Shown here: positions 34,145-47,387 of the stretch, one piece after another
Layout: each line of letters starts with the position of its first letter
How positions within the stretch are numbered: position 1 is the first letter of the stretch
Source: Ramazzottius varieornatus
Lineage: Eukaryota > Tardigrada > Eutardigrada > Parachela > Ramazzottiidae
DNA: 64,000 bases
Direction of reading: 5' to 3'
Assembly: GCA_001949185.1 (NCBI GenBank)
Contig: BDGG01000003.1
Span: 2,295,404 to 2,359,403, forward strand
Notes under the pieces: model-generated
What the model was told of the DNA's origin: nothing
What the model saw: only the letters and a program-made list of their open reading frames with translations
The model's database searches: none
Program-made: the position numbers and the translations under genes

Positions 34145-37100
34145 TCATTTCCTCACCAACGGTGACGAGCGATCACGACACTGTTCCGGCCTCACTTTCC
34201 TCAGCGCAAAGGTTCGATTCTTAATTTGGTCCATCACACAGGTTCGTGCATCGTTCCCATTCTGTTGACTCGCCGGTGAGTTCCCGGGCGGGCGCTGAAT
34301 CGGTGCGGGAAGCCTGTGCGCCACTTCACCCTGGTTACTGCTACCATTCCCCCACGCATGCAACGGCTGCGAGGACGCCGACGCATTTGGTACGCTGTTT
34401 ATCCGCGCGCCGTTACGAAAGCGTTCTTGTAGGCTGTTTATCATATTGGAATGGTTGATTGAACTGTTAAACTGTGTTCTGTTTTGGCTGGTCATGTTTA
34501 ACTGAGGCGCGACGTTCGCGCTACTGTTTGGGATGTTGGGTGTGTTAGTGTACTGTGGTCGCTTAGGAGCGGGTTGAGACATCGCGCTGGGCGTTTGGTC
34601 GTCCATGTCGTAGATGGACTGATGAAGGCTGGGAGTGCGGCGGATGGGGAGAGGCGGAGGCGGTGCGCGGTTCTGTCCACCGGGAATGCCGTAAATCTGC
34701 TGGCTTAGCCGACGCTGCGAACGCTCGATCGACATTGCCCCGTGCTTCCGCATCACCACTGCAATCCGAATTAACTCTCTTCGAATCTTCTAGTCAAACA
34801 GATTGGAAGAAGACAGCCTACCTTCGGTTTGAGAGTTTTCTGAAACGCTGATGGAATCACAGTCTTTGGCTTTTACTCGGCGAATGGTCATGGAAGCGTG
34901 GGGCTCGCTGCCGTCGTTACGGGGCGAGTAGGAACGACCACTGAACTGCCCACTACCACTGGCGAACTGGCCACCTCCGTCGTCGTTCTGGTCCAGGACC
35001 CAATTTTCAGGTGGCGGTGGCAAGGAGGCAGTGTCACTCATTGAGTTGGCGTAGATCACAGCGTCATCTGAGCGAGGAGGAGGCGGCGACGGAGTAGCTT
35101 TCCCGGCATCATTCGTTCGATGCAAAGCTAAAACCAATCCGTACAGTTCAGCACATTTTCAGCTACATTTCTATGTGGTAAAAAAACTTCGGGGAATCAA
35201 GCTCAAATATCTGCGCACACGGAATCATTCGATTGCGACGCCTGTGTATGCAGGCGACCGAGAGCGGCGTCGAACCAAACATCACGCTCTTGTATACCGG
35301 TACACGCCATCTTTGCCACCACACAGCGGTTAACCGTATGCAGGTTCATCAATCATGAGGAGTCATGAAAACATCAGATTCATTTTTCCGGATCTTACCT
35401 CGATGCGGGAACGCATGTCCAGGTGGCAAGAACGTCTCCTGCGTCAGCGGTGGTCGTTTAGCTGGATAACCGTTGTACGAGATCGTGTGTGCTCGTTCGA
35501 CAGCTCGTCCACCAGACTGTCCGATGTCCGAAGTATCGTGCAAAACCATGGACTGCGGAGCTTGCTGGCCTAACCAGCCCGTCATGGAACCATTTCGCGC
35601 TGACAGAGGTGGTTGCGTCGTCGGAGTCAGCAATTTGTCTGGCGAACCTTCTGCCGTACCTTCCGGCTGAAACCCTGCAACAGCCACCAAGATGCAGCCT
35701 ACTTTCAACGAATATAATTCATGGTCCTTCCCAAGATCATCATCTCAAGTGGCGCACGTTTTCATTACCGTTGGCTGGAAGGCTGCGCCACTTCAGGGTA
35801 ACGAGAATGGACTTGTTTGTCCAGCTCTCGTCTTTAACTGGATTAGAGTATTCGTATGTGAAAACAATTACCGTTTACATGATCGGGATGCGAAACGAAG
35901 CCAGAGTCGCCGCTGGAAATACTGCTAAACCGAATGGTCGAATAATACTCATTACGGACGGCCAAGCTCAGCGGATGGTGTCTGTTCACCGATCCACCCT
36001 GCAAGTCTTCGGACCTCGACAAACTCGCTCGTCGAGGTCTCCGCTTGTGGTGAGCGGGCAACAGCGTGTCGTTGTTCCCTTCGTCTTCCCCGTCCGAGTC
36101 GCCATCATGTTCAGCGATGGAGGATGTGATGGACGAGGGGTAGTAGTGCTGTTCGTGGCCGTTGTTATCGCTGTAGCAGCGTCGGTAGGTCTTGTTGGGA
36201 CCAGCGGCTGTCAGGGTCTTGTCCAGGTTGTCCAGCTTGATGCCACCGTAGGAGGAGACGTCGGAAGAAGCGTAGGACGACGTGGAAGCGTTGCTGATAC
36301 TGCAGATACTTCCTTGTCGTTCACCCATCACAGTGGGATCGTGGCGACCGGGAAAGTTGGTCTCTTCGTCTTTACTTCCGGAGAACTTTGTCGAAGAGAC
36401 TCGGCTGGCGGAAGTGGGTTCTTCTAACAACGGTGAACCCGGCGGACTCTGTGAGAAAAACTCCGAATTTAACGTACGAGTTTCAGTGTGCTGTAATTAT
36501 AACCATCCAAATGTTAACTGATTTAAGCTACATAAACTGAATAAGTGTGCTGATTCCCTTCCCATTGTCCGAATTCCTTATTAGGTGAAAAAAAATTTAC
36601 AAGAACTTTGAAGTGTTGTCCGGAAACTCACGCAACAAAAACAAAACTTCCAAAAAGATCTTGTTCAATAAATATTCTTTATTCAGATATTATAAATTTA
36701 GTGGTACGACGAGACGAGAGGAATACGAATTGGAGTATCAAAATTTTGGTTCAGTACAATATTTCGTATAAATTTGTACCATGTAATTGCCCCAATGATT
36801 GGAGCCGGAGCTACAGCTGCTGCTGTAATAGGTGTCATTAGCAAGATGGTCCTGGGTGGGCAAGTCGACCGAGGAGCACGTGGATTTGACGTCTTGCAGC
36901 GCTTGAACGGAGGCGGCCGGAAGTTGAAATGGATCGGCCGAGTGTTGCATCAGCAAGTCCGTAATCTCCTCCAAATGCACCATTTCACTCAACATACCCA
37001 ATTCCTCATCCTGAAAAAATACGGACCGGAAGGAAGCGTCAGTCAGTTAGGCGCGAGGCTCCACTATCTTTTCCCATCATGTAATTGTTTGCCGAGGATC

Positions 37101-40100
37101 ACGTACCAAGAAGGGCTTCAGACAGGAAACGAAGAGGCAGAAGCGCGAACGCTCCTCAATCATGGCTTGGCGGACTGCTTCAGATTCCTTGTCCTGCAAC
37201 TGACGCTTCATCTCAACCAGGTCGTTCCAGGCATCGTTCGCCTTACTGGAGCCACTGCCTGAATACAGTCCTTGCTTTATCGTTCCTGATGACCATAGAA
37301 AAAGAACCTTTAAAGCAGAAGTCTTGCTACTCCTTGGAATCACTTCTGAAATCTGTTGCACTGAGCGTATTTCTAGTTCAAGCAGCCACGAAGACTGACG
37401 GTATCGCTGACGATTTTCTTGGTTCTTTTCTACAGTATTTTGTACATGAAATTTGATTCAGAAACGTGTGAGAAACTGACGAACCTTTCTTGGCTTTTTT
37501 CTGGAGGCGAATGGTGTCATTGCTTCGTTTCTTAATTTCCGTCCGACACCTTTTATACTCTGAAGAAAGAGAGCATGGTGAAACTTATAACGCAGAGAAA
37601 CCTTTTCAATGATCTCATAACGTCTTTCATTTTACTTTTAGTCTCCAGAGGGCAACTAAAAGTTATCACTGTATTGGAAGGAACTACATGCCTTTAGCGT
37701 GTTCCTTGTCCATGTATCCGCAAGTCTTTTTCCAGTCCTCCATCTTATCTTGCAATGGTGTCACCAAGCAGTCCATCAGAGCACTGCAATCGACAGAAAG
37801 AAATTAGCGTCCTTCCATCATTGTTGCATCAAGTATCAATAAGGCTTCACTCCTTAGCTACGCCTCAATTAGCCCGTATCGTTGCACAAGACAACCACAA
37901 GGTAACGATAGCTGTAGAAACTGTCAAGCCGCACGAACCGTGCCGCCACTCTACGACAAAAGTGTTACCTGGTGAAAGTCTTCATCTTTGCTTCAATGCT
38001 CCGCTGCCGAAGCACCATCCGTGTCAAGCACTTGCCAATCTCCTTGGTGGCTCCTGAAACAACAAAGATCCAGTTACATCACCATCCTCAAAACCACGGC
38101 ATCACGAACTTTCTGATTTTCGCTTCAAACAGAAAAACGCAACCGTCAACACGGCGAATATGATTTCTATTTGATGATCCACACACGTGTACTTTTCCCC
38201 TTTTTTACTCATGAAATTTTATTTTATTCCGGAATTTTTCTGCGAACTCCTTCACGTTTGGTTACACTTTTCTTTCCTTGCAAGTATTCAAATCAAAAGA
38301 GTCTTCTCGAAAGACAGGTGCCGCATGTCCAAGCTCATATTCTTTCTTACGCCAATATTTGCTCAGCTACACGTTTCTTTCTCCGCCATCTTCCCCGACA
38401 TAAGACAAGCATGTAATGCGCTGTTATCGTATCACTTGACCTGCAGCCAGATTGACAAGCAATTGCCCTACAAATCCGGCTACTTTCCGCCATATTTCAT
38501 TCAGTCACTTTTTCTTCACCGTCAACCGACAAAAGGATCTAAAGAAACGCCTGACAAGAACGGCTGTTTTTTAGCCTGTAAGCTTTCGCTCCACTATTTA
38601 TCCACCCTCTTCAAGCTCTTCCACAAATATTGGCCAACTACTCCTTCTTGCGCAGCCTTCCTCTCGAACGTAGCATTTCATTACACCACCTCCACATCGA
38701 TCTTCCACTGTTTACCCACAAAGCTACTTCCTAACCTGAACCATCAGACACCTGCGTAAAAATTACGTCCACCGTTCTCTTCCCGACAGGTTCGCGAGAC
38801 GAAAGTCTTCTAGGCATACCGAAAGACCCATGATTCTCTGGTGTAAGCCTAAAGCTGAAAATAATGGATATTTATGATCGCCGCTCCAAACGGCTTGCAA
38901 TTTCTTGATTAAACGCAGTTGGCTTGAAAGCAGCATTAGCCTCATCTAAACTACGCTCGAACAAAGCACATAGGAAGCCAAGCTGCCTCGTCCAGCCGTA
39001 TGCTTGGGGACCCGAAACCATTACATCCGACGCGATGTGTTATCCATCACTCACAAGGATCATACTTTACTCGCTCATCTGACCGCTGCTCCCGTTTCCG
39101 AGAATTCAACGACCCAAGCCGAAATATGCCCTCTGAAAAACTCTATATCCCATCAATCTATGATCGAGACGCAGAAAGAACTGAGAGGTCGGCAAACAAA
39201 GTGAATGCGGTCGCCGATTCCAGTGGCGCACGATGTCGTGTTACTGGCTGCAAGAGTGCGCCAATCGGGAAAACAACCATGTTCAACTCATTTGCGACGA
39301 CGCCGACGTCCCCACTTAGGAAAGATACCAATATGAAAAGTTTAGGAAACGGATCTTGAGGAAATGGAAGGTTCAGTTTCGTTCCCAAAAACTGCGTTTG
39401 AAAATTGTCGAGTTTCATAATGCGTTTTATCATATCATATGATTTCTCCCCGCGGTTCGTCAATATGTACTCAGGCTGAAAGTTGGTCTTTCTTCCACGA
39501 TTTTGCAACGAATGTTGCAGTGCTTTTCTTGAATTTTGACACACTTTCTGGTTGAATGGGGCATATGGGATGTTGAAGGAAGCTTTATATTGCTAGCCCA
39601 CAGCATATGGCCGGTATAATTGCACTCTGAGAAGCCAGAGCAAGCTAAAGAGAAAGATGAGGGCGTACAATCCGTTTGGTCGATGGAGGATAAAAACACA
39701 CAGCCTTCCATCTCCTGACCTAGAATACAAGCCCTAAAAAATTCCGCCCTTTTCCACAGAAAGTCTCTGCATGCAAAGCATGATCGATTACCGACCGACC
39801 GAAAGAAAGAGGAAGCGCAAAAGCGAGGCAAGAGTCCCATCTGCGCGATGGCCGCAACAGTAATACTACATCGCTAAGTTAATCAATACTCTTACAACCT
39901 ATACAAAATCTGCGCGCAGTGCCTTTTGCCTCATTTGAATGGCTTGTACCTCAAAGAAATCTTCCGCGCGGAAGACTATGATCTATATCCCCTTTTACCA
40001 CCTCCCGGAGACCCACATTCATCATCGGGAAGCCAGTAGGCCCTTCGTTCGACTGCTGGCTGAAGGTCCTCAATTATTCGAGAGAATTCAACCAGAAAAG

Positions 40101-43100
40101 TCCCACAAAGGCAGAGCTGTTCAACAGAAAAACCCATCCATTTGTAAAAGCTTACGATATAAATCACCAAAGATAATTTCGAAAATATTTTGGGACCTGG
40201 ACAAACGAACTGATCGTAATAGTAACTGTTGTCTCAAGTGACTCATGTCTTCATCGTTAGCGGCTGGAAATGTGCGCCACTTGCAAAAAAGATCTGGTTC
40301 CAAATTATTTGCCCCACTGTACAGTTTTCTGGTGCAGTGCAACGGGAGCCTCGTCCTTTTTTGGCACTCCTCTGGACCTCAACCCGGATATTCTGAAAGA
40401 ACTTGTCGAGGAGGGAAGAGAAATCTCAACGACCAAAGCGCACGCGACATCCATATTGGTTTTGGACAAGGAAGAGAAATGTGGGGCACATGCGAGACAT
40501 TAAAATCGACTTGAGAAAAGCCAAGGAAAAGACGTCTGGAGGCGAGAAAGCGACGATTGAATATCATTAGAATATACAGAAGAGATCTGCGGACAGGCAT
40601 ATGAGGCTATTCTCTCTGATGGTTACACAAACAAGTATTTAGCCGGCCTGTCATATTCCTCATTTCAAGATGAAGCTGACCACCATCAGCCGCGACGCCA
40701 TTTCATTCTCATCAATGTGTTCCCTATAACAACAGACGTAACGTCCGAAAGCTGCCTTTTCAAGCCTTAGCTCAACATCCGCTTCACTTCCTCCCGCCTC
40801 CAACAACAATATTCTCGATGCAGAAAGGACACTCTTGTAACTGCATAAGCCCCTGTTACATATTCCATCAATCCGTCTTGGAATTTCTAGCTACAGTAGA
40901 TAGCGTTTGTCTTTCTCACTGACAAATCTCTCGTCGAGGCGCGTCTTCTAAAATTCAAGCTGATCTGAAGCCTCCAAGGAAATCAATGTAGCATCTGCGC
41001 AAAACAAATTCCAACAGACAGGAAGCTCCAGCTGAAAGACCAGAGCATTCCATACAAATCATGTCAAGTTCAACAGTTGCCAACAGTCACTTGCTATCAG
41101 TGCTCTAATTATTTTAAAACTTTTGAATTTCCGAACAATATTTTGCCTCACTGCCACTTTCGTCCAAGACTGCTGAAAATTATTCAAATTCGCTTTCGAC
41201 CTTCCTAGTCTTGAAAAGCTGCTTCTCTGTTGTTTACTCTTCTGGTGATATCTTAAAACAACGGGATGCGGGCAACTGAATTGAAGCAGGTCGTCTTCTC
41301 AAACGGCGCACGTTTCTATTGTTGCTGGCCGAAAGTGTGCGCTACTTGGGCAAAAAATTTGGTTCAGATCATTTAATAATATCCCAAGTTATCTTACAGG
41401 CGGACATTTTTCGAAAATGGGAATCTCATCCTACCCATCAGTTTTGAGAAAGGTTTTGGCCATTCAACTCCACAAGTTTTCAATTTCATTCCCTTACGGC
41501 ACGTAAGGGCCGCGGTCTTTCATCACAGCTGCATAGTGGATATGCTCCATCGACGTCCACTTTGAGCCTTCAGAAACATGTCCACTTTATAATCTCGGCT
41601 CTCGTCCATGCATGCATGGCCAGAGCGAGTCTCAATGACCAGCGCATGGACGAAGCAAGTCTCAAAACATTACTAATTGAACACGAAAGGAAACGGCACT
41701 CGCCTTCATTTCCTCGTCTGTCACTTTACTCTTTCTATATTTGAAACGTAAGCATAAAAACGTGATGGACGCCGGGTTATATTATTATCGTTAAAGAAGA
41801 CCGTCGGTCTCTGCTTAAAGCAACACTATTTACCTCGTGCATTAGTCGCCACATCTGCCACTCGTTGAAAGGCATCCAAGAAGGCCGAACTGGCCACGAG
41901 CGTCGATCTGCAAAGTAAACAGCATGTCTGAGGTTAAAAAACATCAGAGATATTGCCATTATCTGCCAGTGGCTCAAATGAACCATCTTGTAAGCTGTTC
42001 CAGCACTATGCTCCATTGAGAAACGTTGCAGGCACAGTAGCACTTCATCAAGGTGGCACTGCATCTACTGTGGGACCAGCATGCGACAGCTGTCAAGTGC
42101 TCTTGCGGTCGCCATCTCCATACTTACTGATCACTGACCGATGTCGTAAATAAACAAGAAACGCGCGTCGTATTCTACACTTGATATAGTGGCCTAAAGA
42201 AAGCAGCTGGACGAGCAAGCTTACCGTAATGCTCCGTGAAGGCGACTTGATTTCCCCAGAAAATCCTCCCATACAACCGTACTTCCCTGCAAGAACAAAA
42301 ACCCAAAATCAGTTTTCCGTAGAGTAAAATGTATGCTGAAAACTCAGGCCTATCTCCAACGGGCTTCCTGTTCGCTTTCCATATCCTGATGAAGCTTTTC
42401 TTGCTATTGCGAGCTGTGCGAACGTAACGTACAAGATGGCCATACCAAGTGGCGCACATTCTCGTTGTTACTGGCTGGAAGGGTGCGTCACCTTGTATGT
42501 TTTGTTTACCCAGCTCCCAGTTCTTCCCGGAATCTCCACGAAAATACGGCATATCGTCAGAACGAAATATCAGATTCCCTTTTTGTAACTTTCTGCGCGA
42601 AACTACTGCCTGCTGTTTTCTCAGAGTGTTCTTCAGATTCTTGTGAGGAGTTCTGACAGACTTAGTCCCGCCAGTTTTCGATTTGCCTGGATCAATAGAC
42701 TGTTTGGTTTCACCGCGTACAGAGGTGTTGTGGTCAAACGAGTGAGTTTGTAACTTGTTATGAAGTTAGGAGGACTCTCTTTGTTTTCGGTGTGGGCATA
42801 TTTGATTACTCTATCAATATACATCATTATAATTGCCCCGAGGCCGCGATTCCCGACCATCAACGCTATTAACTTTTCCCTCCTGATCGACCCAGAGTTT
42901 CCCCTCACGTTCTAGAGCGTGCTTGACCGTTGTCCTACGGGATTAATATCGGTTGGAGGAAACGCCAGGCAAATTTCAATATTTATCTCATTTGGCTCTA
43001 GCCAAGCGTGGGAATTCGTGCTTAGTTTGGCTAATCAATAGCTCGCACGTTTGATACGTATTACTGCCTTCCTTGCTCGATAAGCTTTCCCGTAGACCGC

Positions 43101-44723
43101 GACGCCGCCGAGCACTTTTTACAGATGACCGGATTATATTACGAAGATAAGAGACGAAATTGGTGCCGTTTGCCACGTAATTCGATTTTCTGTTGGCATA
43201 CTTCAAGTCGAGAGCGAACCCAGCGAGGTTCGCCGTGGCACAATGCGATATTCAGCTTGAGAGAACCCCAGCTGTTCATCCTGATGCAATTTAGAGTTCT
43301 CTGCGGTTCATTTTTCTCACCCATACGGTAAAAGAACGACAAACAGAAAAGAACGCGCATTATGAAATACGCAGATTTTCCTATTGTGGAACTTTTGTGA
43401 GAGAACAAATTCCCAAGACACATTTTCTCCGCCGATTATAAAATCTTTACAGCCTGTAAATCCCTCGCTTTTCCTCCACGCCATAGCAGATTCAAAAAGT
43501 CAGTTTTCCGCCCACCAAGAAAAATTCAATATCAACTGAGACCACCGAAGATTCAACTGTTCATTTCGCATGCTCCATGGTTCCCCAGCGAATACCGAAA
43601 AAGTTACCAGAACTGTCAGAACTTCTAGCTCACTAGCTCGGCTTTTCGACAGCTTTAGAATTTCCACGCTGAATATTTCCAACTACGTACTTAGTGAGGC
43701 GAGGAATGCTTTTTTGCGGCATCCGGCCCAAGCTGCAAATTGTTTTCGGTTTTAAATTTTGAAATCTATAATTTCGTGAGGCATAATGATAAGAGGGACT
43801 TTTCAAGCGAGACAGCTTGGTGGGGAGAGAGTCGTGCTTTGAAGGCTCTTGGTCAGAAAGCAATAATCAAGATTTTAGAGAGTTCAGCAGCACGTGCCAT
43901 GCTTGCAGACATATTCTGCACTTCAGACCCTTTAGATACAGGGAAAGGACAGGAAGGAAGCTGCGCGTCTATAACTAATCTCTTGCACCTGCATTAAATT
44001 CGGCCCAAACAAGGCCGGCTTTATCTGTTTCCAACCATAACCTATGACCAAGGTTATGGTAGTAGTAAAACGCTGCGGCCTTAAAGAATTTACTTTTGAT
44101 AATCTAGCCACTTGTCGAGCCTTTCCCTCAAGAAAAAAGGCGAAGCATGCTGGTCTGAATTTCATGTCGTCGACTTGGATATAAAATCGAAACTATCCTC
44201 GTTATGCAATTTTCAAGATTGCGAAACTCGATAACCTCGCTTCCACCAAAGCAGACCTTTGAAATTCTACCGCTCCAACTTATACACTAGGCTTTCTTTC
44301 TCCTGTCCCTGCTTAAGGCTTGGGCTATAGCGAAAACACTCAATCACAGTAGTTACAAAGGTATCAGGAAATGGGACGTGGGCATATGAACTAACTAAGT
44401 GCTTTTCTCAAGTAGCGCACAGTTTCGTTGTCGTCGGCTGATGGTGTGCGTCACTTGGGACAGCCATCTGGCTTAGTTCATTTGCCCAGTGCCAAAATGA
44501 GGAAGGTAGAACGAAAGCCCACCTTCATATCATTCATGATCTGCTGGAAGAGCTGCGCCAACGCGACGTTGCAGTGATCCTCCGAGCCATTGGCCGTGGA
44601 GATGCCAAAGCCCAGGCTGGAGGAGCAGGAGGACAAGGAAGTAGCGACGGAAGACGAGCCATGGTGAAGAGTCCCTCCGACCGAGTCCACTCTGTCCCGT
44701 CCTCCGGAAGTCAGCGTCGCCAT
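34145..44723 (-). CDS. MTSS1: MTSS1 / Missing-in-metastasis I-BAR protein
   Basis: Twelve exons on the minus strand: 44523-44723, 42225-42286, 41834-41907, 37969-38053, 37692-37783, 37485-37559, 37107-37258, 36780-37010, 35872-36448, 35399-35674, 34822-35127, 34145-34758; 914 residues. The I-BAR domain spans about 50-270 (LFQQIMNDMK, VVWEDFLGKSSRL, SAFLDAFQRVADVATNARG, RMVLRQRSIEAKM, ALMDCLVTPLQDKMEDWKK, AVRQAMIEERSRFC). It bends membranes outward and bundles actin. The Ser/Pro-rich middle has IRFSSISSGDSGF, shared with vertebrate MTSS1, and IRRTPSLHQ. A WH2 actin-monomer motif lies near the C-terminus (VMDQIKNRTFALRKVRP). The intron after 37692 uses a GC donor (AAAG/GCATGT), needed to keep frame and family match. 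Introns of 3.8 and 2.2 kb hold five MITE copies. Confidence 0.93.
35721..35830. repeat. Palindromic 120-bp MITE, copy 7 (MTSS1 intron)
   Basis: CTCAAGTGGCGCACGTTTTC faces GGCTGCGCCACTTCAG; the outer arms are partly worn (GGACTTGTTTGTCCAGC). It lies within the 197-bp intron 35675-35871. Confidence 0.75.
39185..39313. repeat. Palindromic 120-bp MITE, copy 8 (MTSS1 intron)
   Basis: Centre TTCCAGTGGCGCACGATG and AGAGTGCGCCAATCGGG; the outer right end is TTCAACTCATTTGCGACG followed by CCGACGTCCC. Confidence 0.75.
40192..40319. repeat. Palindromic 120-bp MITE, copy 9 (MTSS1 intron)
   Basis: Starts GGGACCTGGACAAACG and ends ATTATTTGCCCCACTG, with centre CTCAAGTGACTCATG and ATGTGCGCCACTTGC. Confidence 0.75.
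41263..41385. repeat. Palindromic 120-bp MITE, copy 10 (MTSS1 intron)
   Basis: Starts GGGATGCGGGCAACTG, has centre CTCAAACGGCGCACG and GTGTGCGCTACTTGGG, and right arm GGTTCAGATCATTTAATAAT before ATCCC. Confidence 0.75.
42418..42518. repeat. Palindromic 120-bp MITE, copy 11 (MTSS1 intron)
   Basis: Centre ACCAAGTGGCGCACATTC and GGTGCGTCACCTTGT, with right end TTTGTTTACCCAGCTCCC. The left outer arm is poorly kept. Confidence 0.7.
44373..44492. repeat. Palindromic 120-bp MITE, copy 12 (MTSS1 intron), well preserved
   Basis: Starts GGGACGTGGGCATATGAAC, has centre CTCAAGTAGCGCACAG and GTGTGCGTCACTTGGG, and ends TTAGTTCATTTGCCCAG. One of the best copies for seeing the full plan: two arms of about 55 bp around a short loop. 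It lies next to the donor of the first coding MTSS1 exon. Confidence 0.85.
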
Positions 44724-47387
44724 TAATTACGTGATGGAAGAAGGGATGTAGTAATCCGACTGGTCGAACCAATGGTCAACATTGTGAGGGGAAACTATTC
44801 CAATGTATCTGCAAACAGAGAAAGAAGAGACCATCATTCGAGAACGAGCCGGACTCTGACTTGGCTTTGATAATATTGCGCATTATACTGACACGCATTT
44901 TAACGGCAGCAGCTATCAACATGATGACAGCCAGATTAGACCAAACAACTCCCCGCTCAACGGCCCGACATTGATGATATCGAAGAAGAACGAACGTCGC
45001 TTCACCCTGAAGGCCGAGAACTTCTTCCATGACTTCATCGAGAAGCGCTGATCAATCAACAATCAAAACGCTATCCAAGCTTGATTGTTGATTAACAGAA
45101 ACGACATTTTCACACTGAGATGTTGGTTGATTTGATGTGCTTGATTGAATAACAATGACAAAGCAATTTGCGAAGAGATTTTGCAATACGGTGAATAAAA
45201 TGGTCGCGTTTGTTTCTGGCCTTACAGATGCCCTGAAGAGCACAAGATAAAGAGTCTAATTTACATAAGAGGACGTACCTGTCGCTCAGATCAATATTGC
45301 AGGATGAGGAATGCCATTCATCAAAAGAGCCTTGTCAAACATCGATCTGAACAATTAAATCGTCGGTGGCGAGGCTGGACCGTCCACAACGATCATGTCC
45401 TGCCTCTGATAAGCATCAACGATGGCAGGAAAGATTCGTCGGACGTCTCGGATAGTCCTTTACCCGTGAAGGAGTGACTTTGACAGCCGTCTGCAATTTC
45501 AAAGCAAACAAGTGCGTTGCGGCGTATGTTTCGCAATAAGACACAAATCACACGCTCAAAAAACTTTTCCCGCGCTTCACAAAGAGCCAGGGTAACACGG
45601 TTGACGTAAACCTGCTACATCTTCAACAAGCCCCGATCTCCATACAGTATTTTTCCACATCCAGATTTAGCTCCAAAGGGAAGAGATCTCTCCGACATGT
45701 GAAACGCATTTTGTGCTGAAGTGAAGCAGCAATCGATCACAGTTCAGTTCTCCAGAGGCCCCTATCAATTTGTCTTGGGCGTGGTCCCGTCCGTGTCCAC
45801 CAGCCGGTTCCAACTCGGCTGAGTCGGCTCGGCACACTCCGTCGCCTGCTTTCCCACGGTTTTTCGGCTTGAATTTTCTATACCCTTTCTAAGAAACATG
45901 ATCTAAGCTTTTTGTGGTCATAAATGATAAAGAGCCTCATAATCTGCGTACCTCGAGGAACAATGTTGACTTTCGGATTACAGTTGGTTCGGGCGGGACC
46001 GACCGCGCTGACTGTTGGGGCTGCTGGCTGCCCCACATTCCTCAACCAATCCCATGGTGCACAGCTTAATCCAACAAAAGGCTGCACCGCCTCCGCAGAT
46101 TACCCGGCAGTGCGTAGTCGCAAGAGCAGATGGCGAGCCGCGTTTCTTTCCTCCTCTGCAGGAGTTTGCACTGACTTTTCAGCAATTTCACACACTTGAA
46201 ATGGAGAGACAGGGGCAATTTTGTTTGCAGAATGTCGATAGCGTATCAACTTATGACAGTCCATGGGTCAAAGCATAAACTGACCAATATTGGACCCCCG
46301 CAACGTTCCAAATTGGATAAAAGCTGAACTCGACTGTGCTTCCTTCAGCAATCAAACTCCTTTTTGATGCCTTTACACAATTCGTCTAATAAAGTCCCAT
46401 TGTTTCCCACCGTAAATGCTCTCTACACCCACAACGACCATCTGGTGCTTCGCCACTTGCATGTCAAGAACCCCGCGGTGTATCATTACTGCCGAACCCG
46501 GAGAACCTTTCGAAGTTCCTAAGAGCCACCAAACTAACTCGTACCACAAATTCCCTAATATCAGTCACAGATTACTTCAGCGGACACTCAGAAATACAAG
46601 CCAACTTTGTCATGTACCTGGTACACCCAAATTTCACTTTGTCCAGAGTGGATAAGCCATTTCGGTACGCAGCGCGTTGCGACCGGAAGTACCTGAAGAT
46701 CGCGGCTACGTCGCGCCATTGTTTCACTTGCCGTTTCACAACAGCCTTCCAGCAACTGGTTTGCCACCTTACGCAATTCTGACGGAGTCCTTAAGGTGTG
46801 GAAGAGTTTCTGGCAGCAACTGTACATACATATTCAGCGGTTCAAGATAAAACCACAACTTGAATTGCTGACACTCTTGTCAAATCTCAAGTTGTTTTCC
46901 AGCTGATAACACGGCGTTTAGTTCCACCGCACGCACTAACCGGCATCTCCACCTGTAAACTTACCTACGTAATCAGTGCTGCTCTTTACTTCTTTTCACT
47001 TTCTTGAACATGATTGTTTCCGGCTGTGAACTGGCATCAAATTCAGAGTAACTTCAGCCATGCGTAACTCTCGGTCTTGCGCACCTTCCGTCAACCTTTT
47101 CTGCGCTCGACCAATTAACTTCACGTGACATAAAAGAAATTTCTGCCGGCTCGAACTCGTCATGAGGCCGTTCTCATTATCAATCTGAGAACCGGACCCA
47201 TTACGAATATGATTTACGATATTTGAAAACTGTTCACCGAAGAAATATTGAGAGTACTTCGGACGTGCGGCTTCTCCGCCGGCGATCTCTCCACATTTTT
47301 CCTTGATACCTAAAACACAAACCTTGGATGGTTAATTCTCTCGGAACTTCAGGCGCATAGAACAGAAAGAACGCCTCGGTGAAAAAC
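44724..47387. other. Region upstream of MTSS1 without a supported gene
   Basis: It should hold the MTSS1 promoter and any non-coding first exon. A small hairpin with 13-bp arms (AATCAACAATCAA and its complement) lies at about 45055-45094. Open frames at 45924-46280 and 46416-46655 show no domain, no splice support and no recognised family. Confidence 0.4.

Larger units (their letters stand above)
38054..41833. other. 3.8-kb MTSS1 intron without other genes
   Basis: No exon or gene was recognised on either strand. The plus strand is pyrimidine-rich around 38150-38750, which creates a long but low-complexity open frame judged to be chance. Three palindromic MITE copies lie at 39185, 40192 and 41263. 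Confidence 0.5.

Noticed and set aside
35489-36427. 312-codon plus-strand open frame over MTSS1 exons
   Set aside because: It is the antisense shadow of MTSS1 exons 35399-35674 and 35872-36448 and shows no protein-like features of its own.
38187-38759. 190-codon open frame on the plus strand within an MTSS1 intron
   Set aside because: The stretch is pyrimidine-rich on this strand, the translation is dominated by Phe/Leu/Ser/His, and no domain or splice support is seen. It lies inside an intron whose flanking exons join perfectly.
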